From positions 19,033 through 83,032 of the forward strand of contig JABYQR010000202.1 of assembly GCA_022592445.1 (NCBI GenBank): a stretch of 64,000 nucleotides of DNA, read 5' to 3'. Numbering within the stretch: the first letter of the stretch is position 1; the number at the start of each line of letters is the position of its first letter. This stretch comes from Cytidiella melzeri (Eukaryota; Basidiomycota; Agaricomycetes; Polyporales; Irpicaceae). The notes beneath the pieces are model-generated. The model did no database searches and was not told where the DNA came from. It was given only the letters and a program-made list of their open reading frames with translations. Positions 11,890 to 22,128 of the stretch are shown piece after piece. Position numbers and translations under genes: made by a program.

Positions 11890-13922
11890 ATGGATGCTCC
11901 CATGCTCAAGCAGTTGCCCCGCAAGCTTCTACAAAAACTGGCCCTTGTGAGTAGAGTGACCAGAGCGTAGAGCTCAGCTGATTCGCCCTTCGTCCTCCAG
12001 CGCGTGTGTATCGAAGACAACACCAAGACAGAAGTGCTCGTCACCCAGCTGATGCGAAGGTTCCCAGACGGTGTGCCAGTGTACGTGCTCGTTGTCGAGA
12101 ACATTGACAGTCGACGGGACTGACGTGAACCACCATTGTGGCCACAGAGAGTTGATTGAATCTCTGGAAAGACAGATCAAAGCAGAGGCCAGGCAACAGG
12201 AAGCCTCTCGTATGCGGATTGAGGGCGAAATAGGGGAGGCAGGTACGTGTAACTTCACCATTAAGCATGTAGACGACCTCTCACAAGTGCCGCTCAAAGA
12301 TATTGTGCCAATGCGAATGACAAGGAGTCGAGCGGCCATTACCATTAATGGCATACAAGGTTGGTGGTTGCATTACATCCATGGCTGTTGGAGCTGACCA
12401 CATCTCCGTGTAGATGACCCAGCTCATACGCAGTGCATTGCCGACGCAGGTTCGCATTTGATATCTGTGCGCAACACAGATATCAAAAACGAACCAACGA
12501 GCCCACGCGAAGACGCCGAGGTTCTTCACGGACGTGTGGCCTTCACAACGTCATCATTGAGCACATCTGCTCTGGCTGGTCGGGAGTACGTTCAACCAGG
12601 TGAGCTTGATTTCAACCACTGTGTATTCACCAGACTGACTTACTCATGTTCTAGACAACCCTGTAGCGGAGGTGTCCCAGGATTCACCCCCGCAAGCTCG
12701 TGCATCGGGGAGCAGACCCGTCGAGATGGAGCCTCCGGCGACGACCAGGGCAATGCGCCTGGTCAAGGGTAAATTTATCGCCCTCGGGCCCATGACCCCA
12801 CTCCCCAGTGGGTCCTCGCCAAGCGCTCCCAGCTGGCTAAGGGGAGCGGACAAGCTCACGGCGGAGCTGGAGAGGGAGGGGCTGCTCACCCCATTGCCCA
12901 AACGCTTCGACTCGCCCTTCGTCCCTCGAAGTCGACCCGCACGGCAGCAGTCCCCTGCCACCACTGACAGGAGTCGGATAAAGGGCAAGGGCAGAGCCAG
13001 CACCCCATACCCGCATGCCCCTAGTGCCAGTGCGCCCGAATGGTTGAAGGGGGCTGACAGGCTGAACGCAGAGCTCGAGCAGCGCGGGCTGCTATTTCCA
13101 TGCGAGTCAGCATCGGGGGTAGGTCGTGCCACGGCGGGTTGCCCAAGTATTGCGCGCCGCAGCAAGTGGCCGGGGCGGCCGAGCAAGGACATGGTGGCGA
13201 ATCGTGGTGTGCCTGCGTCCCGCCAAAGAAATGCTTCTGCGGGGCCATCTTCGAGGAGGGACTTCGCAGTGGTACCCAACGAGCCGAACTCGCCTGTAGA
13301 AGGCCCTTCCTGTACAGCGACTAAGCGAGGGCGCCCCGCCGAAGAGCCTGAGAGGAATCCCTACAAGCTCAGCCGTGCTCGATGGTCCACGCCAGATCAA
13401 TCGCAGGAATCCACATCTCCCGAGCAGTCAGATCTGCGGGAGCGCGAGACTCCTCCTCCACCGTCAGAAGGCCCTACCGAGGCACGAGCGAAGTTTATCT
13501 TGCAGGAGTTGACCAAGAAGGTGAAGCAGTCGGCCTCCTTGCGTCACGAGCTCAACGATGTGGTGGCGTTGATAGCCATCACCAACAAGAAGAATGACCA
13601 AGCTCAGGCGCAGCTGAGGGCACTGCGCAGACACCGAAAAGTCGCAGAGCGGGCGTACATGATGGCGATGAAGAAAGATCACCGGTTACACGACGGAATG
13701 CACTCCTGGACGGAGCCGAAGGTGGGCGAACCGGAGAGGGACCACTCATATGTGGGGGAGATGAGCGAGGAGAGAGGCTCCTCCGACTTTGTTGCAAGCA
13801 GTGATCCATCGCGGGACTACAGCGCAGAGATCTACGAGGCCGAGCTCGCTTCGTTTTATGGGCAGAGCAGCCCTGTCGACGAGCAGCCTGTTGCTTCTGG
13901 CTCGTGTTTGCGGAGGGCGTGA
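11890..13922 (+). CDS. SAP-like domain protein, copy B (uncharacterised)
   Basis: Intact paralogue of the 8001-10051 gene with the same exon plan. Exon 1 ends at 11946 after MDAPMLKQLPRKLLQKLAL, exon 2 starts at 12001 (RVCIEDNTKTEVLVTQLMRRF), then VELIESLERQIKAEARQQE, a basic RMTRSRAA exon, a variable Ser-rich exon ending REYVQP, and the long last exon. The repeat pair (PSAPSWLRGADKL and SAPEWLKGADRLN), the coiled coil and the acidic tail are all conserved. Differences from copy A concentrate in the variable exon (DAEVLHGRVAFTTSSLS against TEDYHEGVEAAGTSRAA) and around the second-repeat linker. Both copies remain open through about 400 codons, which suggests selection or a recent duplication. 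Function unknown; nucleic-acid binding through the SAP-like helix pair is inferred. Confidence 0.8.
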
Positions 13923-14756
13923 GGAGGGAGATGCTAGCGACAAGAGATATAAAAACCGCGATGGGAACTTGCAAAATGAACAAAAGCTCACAAAGACAAG
14001 TTGATCAAGCCCCTTCTTGCCGTCTTCTCCATCTCCAATTTTGCTTTGTATTCTATCCCACTTGTCCCGAACGAAGGACAACGGCCGTGTTTTCCTGTAA
14101 TTGTCTTGATTGATCACTGGACACTTGTACGTTAGACTGAATACTGCTGATATCGATGTTGAGAATCGCTCACCTTTCCGATGGTGAAGGTCAAAGATCC
14201 TGAAGTCGAGTGAGTTCATTGTTCGACAACGACCAGTGTCCGTCTATCGAGGCTCGTCGAGGGAAAACTTCGTTTTGCTACGGATTTCAGATCGATCCCT
14301 TGACAAGCAGACCCCGGTGTTGTTGCTGTCCATTGCTGTAAGCATCCGCCGTCAAACAACACAAAGACTGCGATATCGATGGAGGTGGTCGATGGGAGTG
14401 TGCAAGAACCAAACGCACAGGCAGTAAAGCGCTTTTTAGCAAACTGCTTCCGACCACGATTATTGTCCACATTGATCAAGCAAGTCGTGTGTATTAGCGT
14501 ATGCTATAGGTTATGTACAAGTGAGTGAATGGCTACAATAAGCACAGTAGCAAGTGAACAATAACGATACAGCGGTTTTGGTATCAGACATTAACCTCAC
14601 AGAGGTGACTAGCCCCGTCTACGGTATCAGCCAGACAGGCAACTAGCGAGTATTGCTACAATTATGTGAGCGGAGCCTTAAGGCGTACAGGTGGTGGTGA
14701 AGTCATAAGAAAGATAATGAAAAAAAAATTCAAAGTCCTGTCCAAGAAAATCTTGA
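13923..14756. other. Convergent 3' region between SAP-like copy B and PRM1
   Basis: About 830 bp between two convergent stop codons. It aligns with the 3' flank of copy A. An A-rich run (AAAAAAAATTCAAA near 14720) lies just beyond the PRM1 stop. No additional gene is recognised. Confidence 0.5.
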
Positions 14757-17700
14757 CTACATCGCCATCCCGACGAACGGGTTCGCATTCCTCTCAGAGG
14801 AAGGACTTTCGACTGTCGCGCCGTGATGCTCGTCGTCAAAAGGCGTCGCGAACGGGTTGGCGAGTGAATTGTGTCGTGCGTGTCCTGTGGGTTCCAGCCC
14901 GGGTGGGAAAGACTTCTTTGTCGCGCTAGGATGTTGTGGAGGAGCTAGATGCCGGTTGGTATATGTGGGTGAAGGACTCGCGTACGCTGGGAATTGGAAG
15001 CTTGGAGGTGGCGGGCTTAGCGGCGTGGTAGCTACCGGGAAACCATGATGCAGCGGCAGGGCGAACGGCGCGCCTTGTTTGGCCTCCGTAAAAGTAACGT
15101 CTGGATCCGAGGGATCAATGTCACTTGGTACGCTCACAGTTCTACGACTCTTCGGACGGAGTGTAGGAAGCTTCGGTGCGGTGAGGTTGGACATCCAGGT
15201 CGACTTTCGCGGAGAAACGGACCAGGCAGACGAAGGGACAGGATTGTCATGTCCATCGCCGTTGATAGACTGGACAGAGCCATTTGAAGTGGTGACGGTG
15301 AGCTTGGGACGAGGACGTTCCGTGAGAGAAGGCTTCGGATGTTCAGGCTCTTCCGGCGTTGCGTCTTTCCTCCAAAACTTCATGGTGAACCGAGTAAGCC
15401 AGGGCATCTCGCTCTGCGCGGCAGCCGATTGACTCTGACCGGATGCTTGGCTACCCGACCTATGAATGGCCATCAATCTCCGAGGCCCACTGATATCAGG
15501 CGTATTTCGAGGCTCTTGGGCGGGTGCTGGACCTGGTCCGCTGGCGTTATCCAAGATTGACTCCCAAGACTTGTCAAAGCCAGGTCTACCGTTGCTCTCC
15601 GGATAAGGATGCGGGGCCAACATCGCATTCTTGTTTCCAGTGAAGCTCGCCGACCGCAAGTTGCTGAACAACCCAGGCCGAGTCAGAGGGGCAGGTGCGA
15701 CCACGCCAAACTCAGCGTCTCCCTTCTCCTCCTGCCCGTGATTGTAGTCGCGGAACGGAATGACAATCCCATCTATTCCCGCCCTCTGCTTCTTCTCCCA
15801 TCTGCGCTTACGGTACTTCTCGAGTAAATCACGCCCATACGAGTGCCACCAGATGACGGCGAGACCCATGAGGACGACAAGACCCCAAAGACCAATGAAA
15901 ATTGAGAACATGATCCGCTCTTTCTTCAGCGAATCAACGTACGCGTTGACGAGCTTGCCAACTACTCCTTGATTATCTCCATCACCGCCGCCAATTGCAG
16001 CCGTCGCGATGGGCTGTGTGGCTTCGTCGACAGAGGCAGGGGAGAGAACGAGTACGGTGTCGTTAACGCGGGGGATATCGACGACCAGGTTATCGTGTAG
16101 GAATGTAAGGGCCTGCTCGACGGCGTCGACCTTGCTGCCAATGAAGCAGCGGATAAACTCCTCCACGGGACTCTCCAAAATCGTCCCTTTGAAGACAGTC
16201 TGCACTGCGTTCTGAAGGTCGTTGTAGAAAGCGTTGATGGTGTTATTCAGAGTGGTAGTAGTACCATTGACCCATCCGAACAAGCCATCGTTGACGGTGG
16301 ACTGGACTGTATCAACACGTCCGTTGATGTTACTGGCGTAAGCTGCTGACTGGTTATACATGCTGGCGTTGATGGACGTCGCGATCAAGCTTGAGAAGTC
16401 GTTGGCAGATGAGAGAGCCTGTTCCTGGTACTTGTGCTCCAAAGGAGAGATGGCGAGGAGCTGTATCTGGACGGAGAGGAGACCGAAGAAACCGATCAGG
16501 AAGCACGCGAGAGCTGGTGGGTGGAACACGTAGTGGAAGAACCACGAAAGATGAATATGCTTCGAGGGACTGAGGCGGAAAGTTGCAGACATGCGATTTG
16601 CAAGCTTCGTCAAGAGAGGATGCAACATGTTACCCTGAAGCATTAAAAGATTGTGGTCGCTGAGCTGAACAGTAGGCGCGCCATTCATCTTTCCGCCGGG
16701 ATGGTAGATCGCAGGATCGGTAGTCCATGCCTCCCTCGTATACCTCAGGTGATCCTTGAGGCACCGCCACTTGTACCACTCGAGAGCGCAGTTTGCAGCG
16801 AGAAGGAGCAGAGCGAGAGCGATGATGATTACAATGCCGATCTTTGTTATCTTGATTAAATCCCGACCAAGGTCATCCACCACGGAGGTATCCATCTGGT
16901 CGCAGAATGTTACGGTATTCTGTTCAGGAATAGGAAGAGTATTCGCGTCGAAAGACAGCCCAGCGAACGTGTCATTGATGTCTTTCTTGACGAGTTCGAA
17001 AGGTGTATCGATACTAATGCGGGATTAGATCCGGGTGAAAAAATATTTTGGAGCACTCACAGGTCATCAATACTGTTCTTCAAGTCTGACAGAGTCGGCA
17101 GCGAATTGTTGAGATTGGTGAGGGCGTCCTGAAAATCCTGAGGGAGCGTGACATTCTGCAGAGACGTCAGGTCCGGAACTGAAATCTGGGGGACGCCTGG
17201 TATGATTTTGATGGCTTTGTTGGCCACATCTATCGCATCCTGAATTGACGTGCGAATGCCGCTAGCGACTGCTCCGACGGCATTGTTGAGCTGAAGGAGA
17301 ATGAGACTGAGATCGTCATTGTATCATCCTCTGGACGCACCTCCTGCACTGCACCGATGAGAATTGACAACCCTCCGCGCACAACCAACTCCAAGAAGCA
17401 CAAAAAGGTGGAACGGTATGTGTCCACTATGAAGTTGATGATGGCCTCCATAACGGTTAAGGAAAGAACAAGCGCCGCGCGGGCACCGTTCATGGTATCG
17501 TTAACAGCGTCGGCGATGCGTGCATTGGTAGCAGTAGCCATGTACCTCGGCATGCTAGCAGTCGCGGTGGCTGCCTTCTCTGCGGCTTGACAGCTAGTCA
17601 ACAAGGTATCCTTTGCGCTGTCGACCGCGCTTTGAGCAGAAGCAGATGAGAGTTGGAGGCGAAAGGCGACGAAGAGGAGTGAAAGTATCGGGTAGGCGAG

Positions 17701-17793
17701 CCATGTGAGAGACAGCAGATGCGGTAGCTGAAGGTACGGCGTGAGTGTAGTCGAGCGAAGGTCGTAAGCTGGCAGTTGTTGGGGCGCAGACAT
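14757..17793 (-). CDS. PRM1: Plasma membrane fusion protein Prm1
   Basis: Multispanning surface protein that promotes plasma-membrane merger during cell or hyphal fusion. Exon 1 (from 17793) opens with a Prm1-type N-terminus, [15 protein letters not shown], then the first membrane segment [16 protein letters not shown]. Short introns near 17286-17335 and 17015-17060 join the extracellular stretch ([19 protein letters not shown], then [17 protein letters not shown]) to the 712-codon last exon. That exon has membrane segments [36 protein letters not shown] and [19 protein letters not shown], and an ectodomain rich in N-glycosylation sequons. The cytoplasmic tail is long, about 300 residues, Pro/Ser-rich and charged. 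Roughly 980 residues overall. The last 0.8 kb has a decayed copy at 10797-11525. Confidence 0.9.
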
Positions 17794-18710
17794 GATTAAT
17801 GGCAGGGCAAGTCGGCCTGCGACGTGGAAGTTGAGTTAAAGAGAGCCGTCGACAGACGTTTCTGTGCGGTGAACCAGAAGTAACGGAGGCATGCCAGCCA
17901 TAGCCCACGCCTTTTGAGAAACGAAAGCTCATTGTGTTTGGGTGCGGAGGGTTGCTGCCTTTCATTGTTCTCTGCAAAGTGAAAACAATAGGCTGTCCGG
18001 ATTCGTAGCCGCGGGCGGTGCTTGAGCGCCCGTCACTCGTGCGTGGTTTCCTGCGGCATACAATATCGTTTACAAAGGTCAGGTTTGTGCACAGGGTATA
18101 CTGGGCAAGACATACATACCCATCATGCATGAGCTTGTGCTGGAAGGCCCAGCGATGGTCCGCCCGACGTGGGCTGCACACAGCAGACAGATCCGAGACA
18201 CGCACTTCGAGAGTGCTTGTCCCCTCGCTCGTAGACGACTTTGTTTTCTAGTTCAACGAGTTGGATGATTACGCCCGCGAGCACCTGTGTCAAGACGTGC
18301 GACTGCAGACGATCACCTGGCTAGATGACCAGAGAGGTAAGTCGCGAGTCGCATTACTCCGAGTCTGAATCGCCTCTAACACAGCATTATAGTCTCACAT
18401 GCGTCCCCAATGTCGCCGACAGCGTCGAGTACTGCACGACGAATGGATATGTGCAGCGGGGCAGGAGCAAAGAGGCGGGTGTGTGATTAAGGTTCAGACC
18501 GCCAGCCTCTTTGAGCCATGTCACGTACAAATAGGGACAGCAAGTTCAACTCGCTCTCAACCTCTCTCTCCCTCCCCCACCGACGTCGTCTTCAACGTCC
18601 TCAAGCCACAGCTGGTCTCCTCGACTTAGTCGTTGCTCACGATCACGGACGCTCCGTCTCACAGCCTATAGCAAACCCCCACGCTCTTTACAACCACACA
18701 CTCGACCAAC
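17794..18710. other. Divergent intergenic region between PRM1 and a secreted-protein gene
   Basis: About 920 bp. No domain-bearing frame was found. A C/T-rich stretch just before 18711 (CTCTCTCCCTCCCCCACC near 18562-18580, then CTTTACAACCACACACTCG) looks like a fungal promoter and 5' leader for the downstream gene. Confidence 0.45.
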
Positions 18711-20018
18711 ATGCGCTATCTCAAGCTTGCCTCGTTGTTCGTCTACCTAGCCATCAGCAATGTCTCCGTGGTCTCAGCTCGTCCCCTCGACCAAGCAACA
18801 GCTATTGGAGACATGACTCTCGGTCTCGTCGCGCCGACAGTTATCCCAAACCTGAAGCTTCCTGCTGCTGCCGTTCCCTCTGGTGCTCCTGCTGTCCCAG
18901 GCGCAAAGTCTGTCCCCGGAGCCTCTTCTGTCCCTGGAGCTCCCTCAGTCCCTGGAGCACCTTCTGTCCCTGGAGCTTCTTCTGGAAAGTCATCCAAGAT
19001 CCCTGGTTTATCCTCGCTCGGGAGCTTAGCAAAGGCTCCCAAGGTTCCTCTTCGTCGTTCTCTTTCTCCGGACGCCGCACACGGCAATGCTCGTCTGCAA
19101 CCCCGTGCAGTCCGAAACGCCGACTACAGCGCAGCTGCCACTCCCAACGCTACCTTGCCAGCCTCCAGTGAACCTGCAGTAAAGCGTGAAGTGCACAAAG
19201 AGTTCCATCAAGGCTGGACTGTACCTCCTCCTGCTCAGAAAGACGCAAGCCATGCGAAGCGTGGTGTCAGACGTACGTCCAACAAGAACAAGAACCACGC
19301 CAAGCAAAGCAGTACCCACAAGCGTCCGTCTTCGTCGACCAAGAGGCCTGAGAAACCCGCAAAGCCGCAGCACAGTGAAGCTGCAAGGCCTGATCCCAAG
19401 TCAGATCATGACACTGACAAGTCGTCGTCGTCTTCCTCGTCTTCCTCCACTGGTCCCGCCGCTGGCCTCGCCGATCTTCTCAAGTCGGCTGGCGGTGCTC
19501 CCAAGGGTATTTCCCCCGCTGCAAACTCTCTGCCGACCGCGCCCGACACACCGCTGACCTCTGCTGACACAAACCCCACCATTGACGCAGCTGGTACCAC
19601 TGCCGAGCAGGCAGCAGCGCCCAAGGCACCAGTCCCCGTACAGGAGAAAGTACCTGTCCCAGGCGACAACCCCGCAGCCTACCCTACCGCACCTGGATAC
19701 AAGTCTGTCCCTGAAGGTGCGGCTGTCTCCGCCGCGACGGCCAAGACCAAACGCCATTCATTCGTTTTGGACACCGATCCTCTGCTCCCTCCCTCTGACG
19801 AGACAGCTGCGAAGAAGGACCCGGCGATGGGCCTGGTTGATGTGGACAGTGACCAGAAGCCTGCGCCTCCCCCGGCTCCCAAGCTTCCCCCGGCTCCCAA
19901 GATTACCCCTGCCCCTTCAGTTTCGACAGCGTTGCCTTCGCCGTCGGTGTCGATCTACCAGCCATCGGAGCCTGGCTACGGTGCGAGCTACCCGACCCCT
20001 ACTCTTGCGACCCCCTAA
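18711..20018 (+). CDS. Secreted low-complexity Pro/Ser/Ala-rich protein
   Basis: Single-exon gene of 435 codons. Residues 1-23 form a signal peptide (LKLASLFVYLAISNVSVVSA, cleavage near SARP). Residues about 55-85 repeat VPGA(x)S five or six times (AVPGAKSVPGASSVPGAPS...). Several dibasic sites could be Kex2 cleavage points: KREVHKE, AKRGVRR and TKRHS. The middle is Lys/Ser/His-rich with a nine-Ser run (DKSSSSSSSSSS type), and the tail is Pro-rich (PPPAPKLPPAPKITPAP). No catalytic domain, no cysteine pattern and no clear GPI signal. It may be a cell-wall or extracellular matrix protein or a multi-peptide precursor; the function is not known to me. Long overlapping frames in the same stretch are composition shadows. 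Confidence 0.8.
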   Translation: MRYLKLASLFVYLAISNVSVVSARPLDQATAIGDMTLGLVAPTVIPNLKLPAAAVPSGAPAVPGAKSVPGASSVPGAPSVPGAPSVPGASSGKSSKIPGLSSLGSLAKAPKVPLRRSLSPDAAHGNARLQPRAVRNADYSAAATPNATLPASSEPAVKREVHKEFHQGWTVPPPAQKDASHAKRGVRRTSNKNKNHAKQSSTHKRPSSSTKRPEKPAKPQHSEAARPDPKSDHDTDKSSSSSSSSSTGPAAGLADLLKSAGGAPKGISPAANSLPTAPDTPLTSADTNPTIDAAGTTAEQAAAPKAPVPVQEKVPVPGDNPAAYPTAPGYKSVPEGAAVSAATAKTKRHSFVLDTDPLLPPSDETAAKKDPAMGLVDVDSDQKPAPPPAPKLPPAPKITPAPSVSTALPSPSVSIYQPSEPGYGASYPTPTLATP

Positions 20019-20268
20019 GTGTCTGGTATGGACTGGAAAAGGATCACAGACGAAGAGGGTTACCTGGATAACGCATACATCTTATGGGGCTCTTACGATG
20101 ATGATGATGATTTACGAGGAGCGAATGTTCATGTTACGAGACTAGACTACTGTTACAAATCATCCGAAAGCAGAGCCTGAGATAACCTGAGCGACATATA
20201 CAAGCGCGGTGAACACCTTTGAAAGATACTCCAGAGAGACTATACAAAGCCATGCGTTGCATGCTTGC

Positions 20269-21588
20269 TTAACGCTCTTGGGCATTGTTGAGGATACGGA
20301 GAATGTTGATGACTGAAAGCAGGCCGTCAGTACCGAGGACTGTAGCAACTTACATAGAACTTACACAGATTGATGAAGCTGTTCCAGTAGACAGACGGTG
20401 TTCAGCAAATCAAGAGATAAACCAACATAGATGCACGTACTCTAGGTAAAGGCTGATAGCACCCATTATGTACTCGTCGGGCGAAAGCTTCTTCGTGATG
20501 ATGTACGTGTCGTACACAACGTATCCACTGAAGAGAAGGGTGCCTCCAATGGCAAAGAAGAAGTCCATAGTACGACCGAATGGAATAATCATTTGAACAA
20601 AACCCGTCATAACTAAAAAGCAGCTCGTTTAGGGCGTCAGGGCAACAAGGAAAGCGTCACTTACCCATGGCAATAAGCCCTCCGAATAGCCATGGACCCA
20701 TCCCAGTGAAGTCATACTGCAAGAGGAAAACTCAGGTTGAGACTTCTCGTACCTATCAATATCTTTACGCACCTTGGACTGGAACGTGAACAAGGTTAGA
20801 CCGATGAAGACGCCGAGCGTGATGAGGCTGTGAATGGATGCTGTGAGTGAGTGGGACGAAAGACAGTGATGGCTGGACAACCGGACGTACAGCGCCTGCA
20901 GAACGATGACGTTGTCAAAGAAAGCAACCGTCACGCCAAGTGTGAAGGCTTCCAGGAGAGTGAAAGTAGACAATAAAATGAGATTGAGGGGGTGGCTATG
21001 ACGCTTCCAGTAGAGGATTCCGAGGTTCACGAGTGTACCAAAGAGAGGGACAAGGAATGCCCAGGTACTAGGTAGCCAGACGATTAGCACAAGGGGGTAT
21101 TACGACAGAGCAGACAGCTTACTGTGTTTGAACCCAGAAGATCGCGCTCTTGGACTGGGACAAGGTACCAGCAACTACGCAAGTGGCGAGCTAATCTTCT
21201 ATAAGTATGCAGTTAAATACGACAAAGCTCTGAACCCACAATTTGGCAGACTGCAAGTTTGTGTCAGCTGAAAAACAGATGCTGGACGGGCATACGACTC
21301 ACAGAGAATAGTGTATACTTTGCGCACGAACGCATTCCTGATCTCTGGCGCGCTATCGTAGACGCAGGTACCATACTGTAAGATGCAGTCAGCACACCGT
21401 TATCAAGAAGAGATAGTACCGTTACTCACCTTGAAGTCGTCAGGAATGTCCCCAGCCTCGGGCTGATCGTAATAACCACCTGAGCTGGGGCCTGCTGGGC
21501 TGAGCAGTGGCTGCGCAGCTTCCTCGTCAGGCTTCGCTTTGCTAGGCCCTGTATACACTGGCGGAGGCTGAGTGTAGTTCGTAGCCAT
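20269..21588 (-). CDS. BAX inhibitor-1 / Lifeguard (TMBIM) family membrane protein
   Basis: Seven-helix ER or vacuolar membrane protein of the TMBIM family, linked to calcium leak and cell-death control. The N-terminus is Pro-rich and cytosolic (MATNYTQPPPVYTGPSK, then GYYDQPEAGDIPDDFK), followed by the family start FVRKVYTIL. Membrane helices continue: TWAFLVPLFGTLVNLGILYW, LILLSTFTLLEAFTLGVTVAFF, ITLGVFIGLTLFTFQSKYDFTGMGPWLFGGL and the last, DFFFAIGGTLLFSGYVVYDTYIITKKLSPDEYI. The C-terminus is spliced to INILRILNNAQER with the stop at 20269-20271. The YDT...I and D...Y pattern in the last helix matches the family's conserved aspartate pair. Several introns under 70 bp. Confidence 0.92.
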
Positions 21589-22128
21589 AATTGTCAGTGT
21601 CGAGGCGATGGTGGTAGGTAGTGAAGATGAGAGATGTACCGTTCGAAACTCTGTGCCTGCGCATTACTTACATTGGCGTAGACGCCCCTGTCACCTGAGC
21701 GGACCCCCGACACCCGCGAGCGGGCTGGTAGATTCGAGAACAGGCTGCATTTGTAAGCCACATAGCTCAAACTCATAACGTGAGTGCAGTCAATTACAAA
21801 ATTCTATATACAGGTTTCTTCAGTGACAGGGGATTCTGGGAGCTGCACGGTAGGTATGATGGGACCAGTGGGCGACTTGAACAACGACATGAGGCGAAGC
21901 GCGGCAGAGAAGACAGCAGCGTCTTGGTCTCTCCATGGCTCTGCCAGCCATGGACGTGTGCACTGGCTGATGTTCAACTGCATATGGAAACGTCAACGGC
22001 GATTTTTTTTAGAAAAAAGCAGCGACCATCTGCCTACAAGCATGCGGCAAGCCATAATGGAGTGAAGCACAGGGACCATTCTATCGAATCGAGCGTTAGA
22101 TGTTTTCTGTGGTCTTCAGCATGACGGC
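21589..22128. other. Intergenic, nothing recognised
   Basis: The 5' flank of the Lifeguard gene on one side and the 3' flank of the DUF6533 gene on the other. It includes an A/T run (GGCGATTTTTTTTAGAAAAAAGC near 21990-22012) that could form a short hairpin. No supported gene. Confidence 0.4.

Larger units (their letters stand above)
11610..15545. repeat. Segmental duplication, unit B
   Basis: Second member of the tandem pair described for 7725-11525. Unit B contains the SAP-like copy B and continues into the intact PRM1 gene, so B most likely holds the ancestral right-hand neighbourhood and A is the derived copy. The short stretch 11526-11609 between the units matches neither clearly. Confidence 0.83.

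Noticed and set aside
12644..13279. 211-codon antisense frame in SAP-like copy B (and its counterpart in copy A)
   Set aside because: An antisense shadow of a GC-rich coding exon; it reads backwards over the WL(R/K)GAD repeats, which explains its own apparent repeats.
17594..18205. 203-codon minus-strand frame upstream of and overlapping PRM1
   Set aside because: It overlaps PRM1 exon 1 in another frame and shows no domain or sensible composition.
18518..20145. Long alternative frames (217 and 187 codons) over the secreted-protein gene
   Set aside because: Products are Arg/Ser/Pro-rich composition shadows of the 435-codon gene, which has a signal peptide and a continuous frame.
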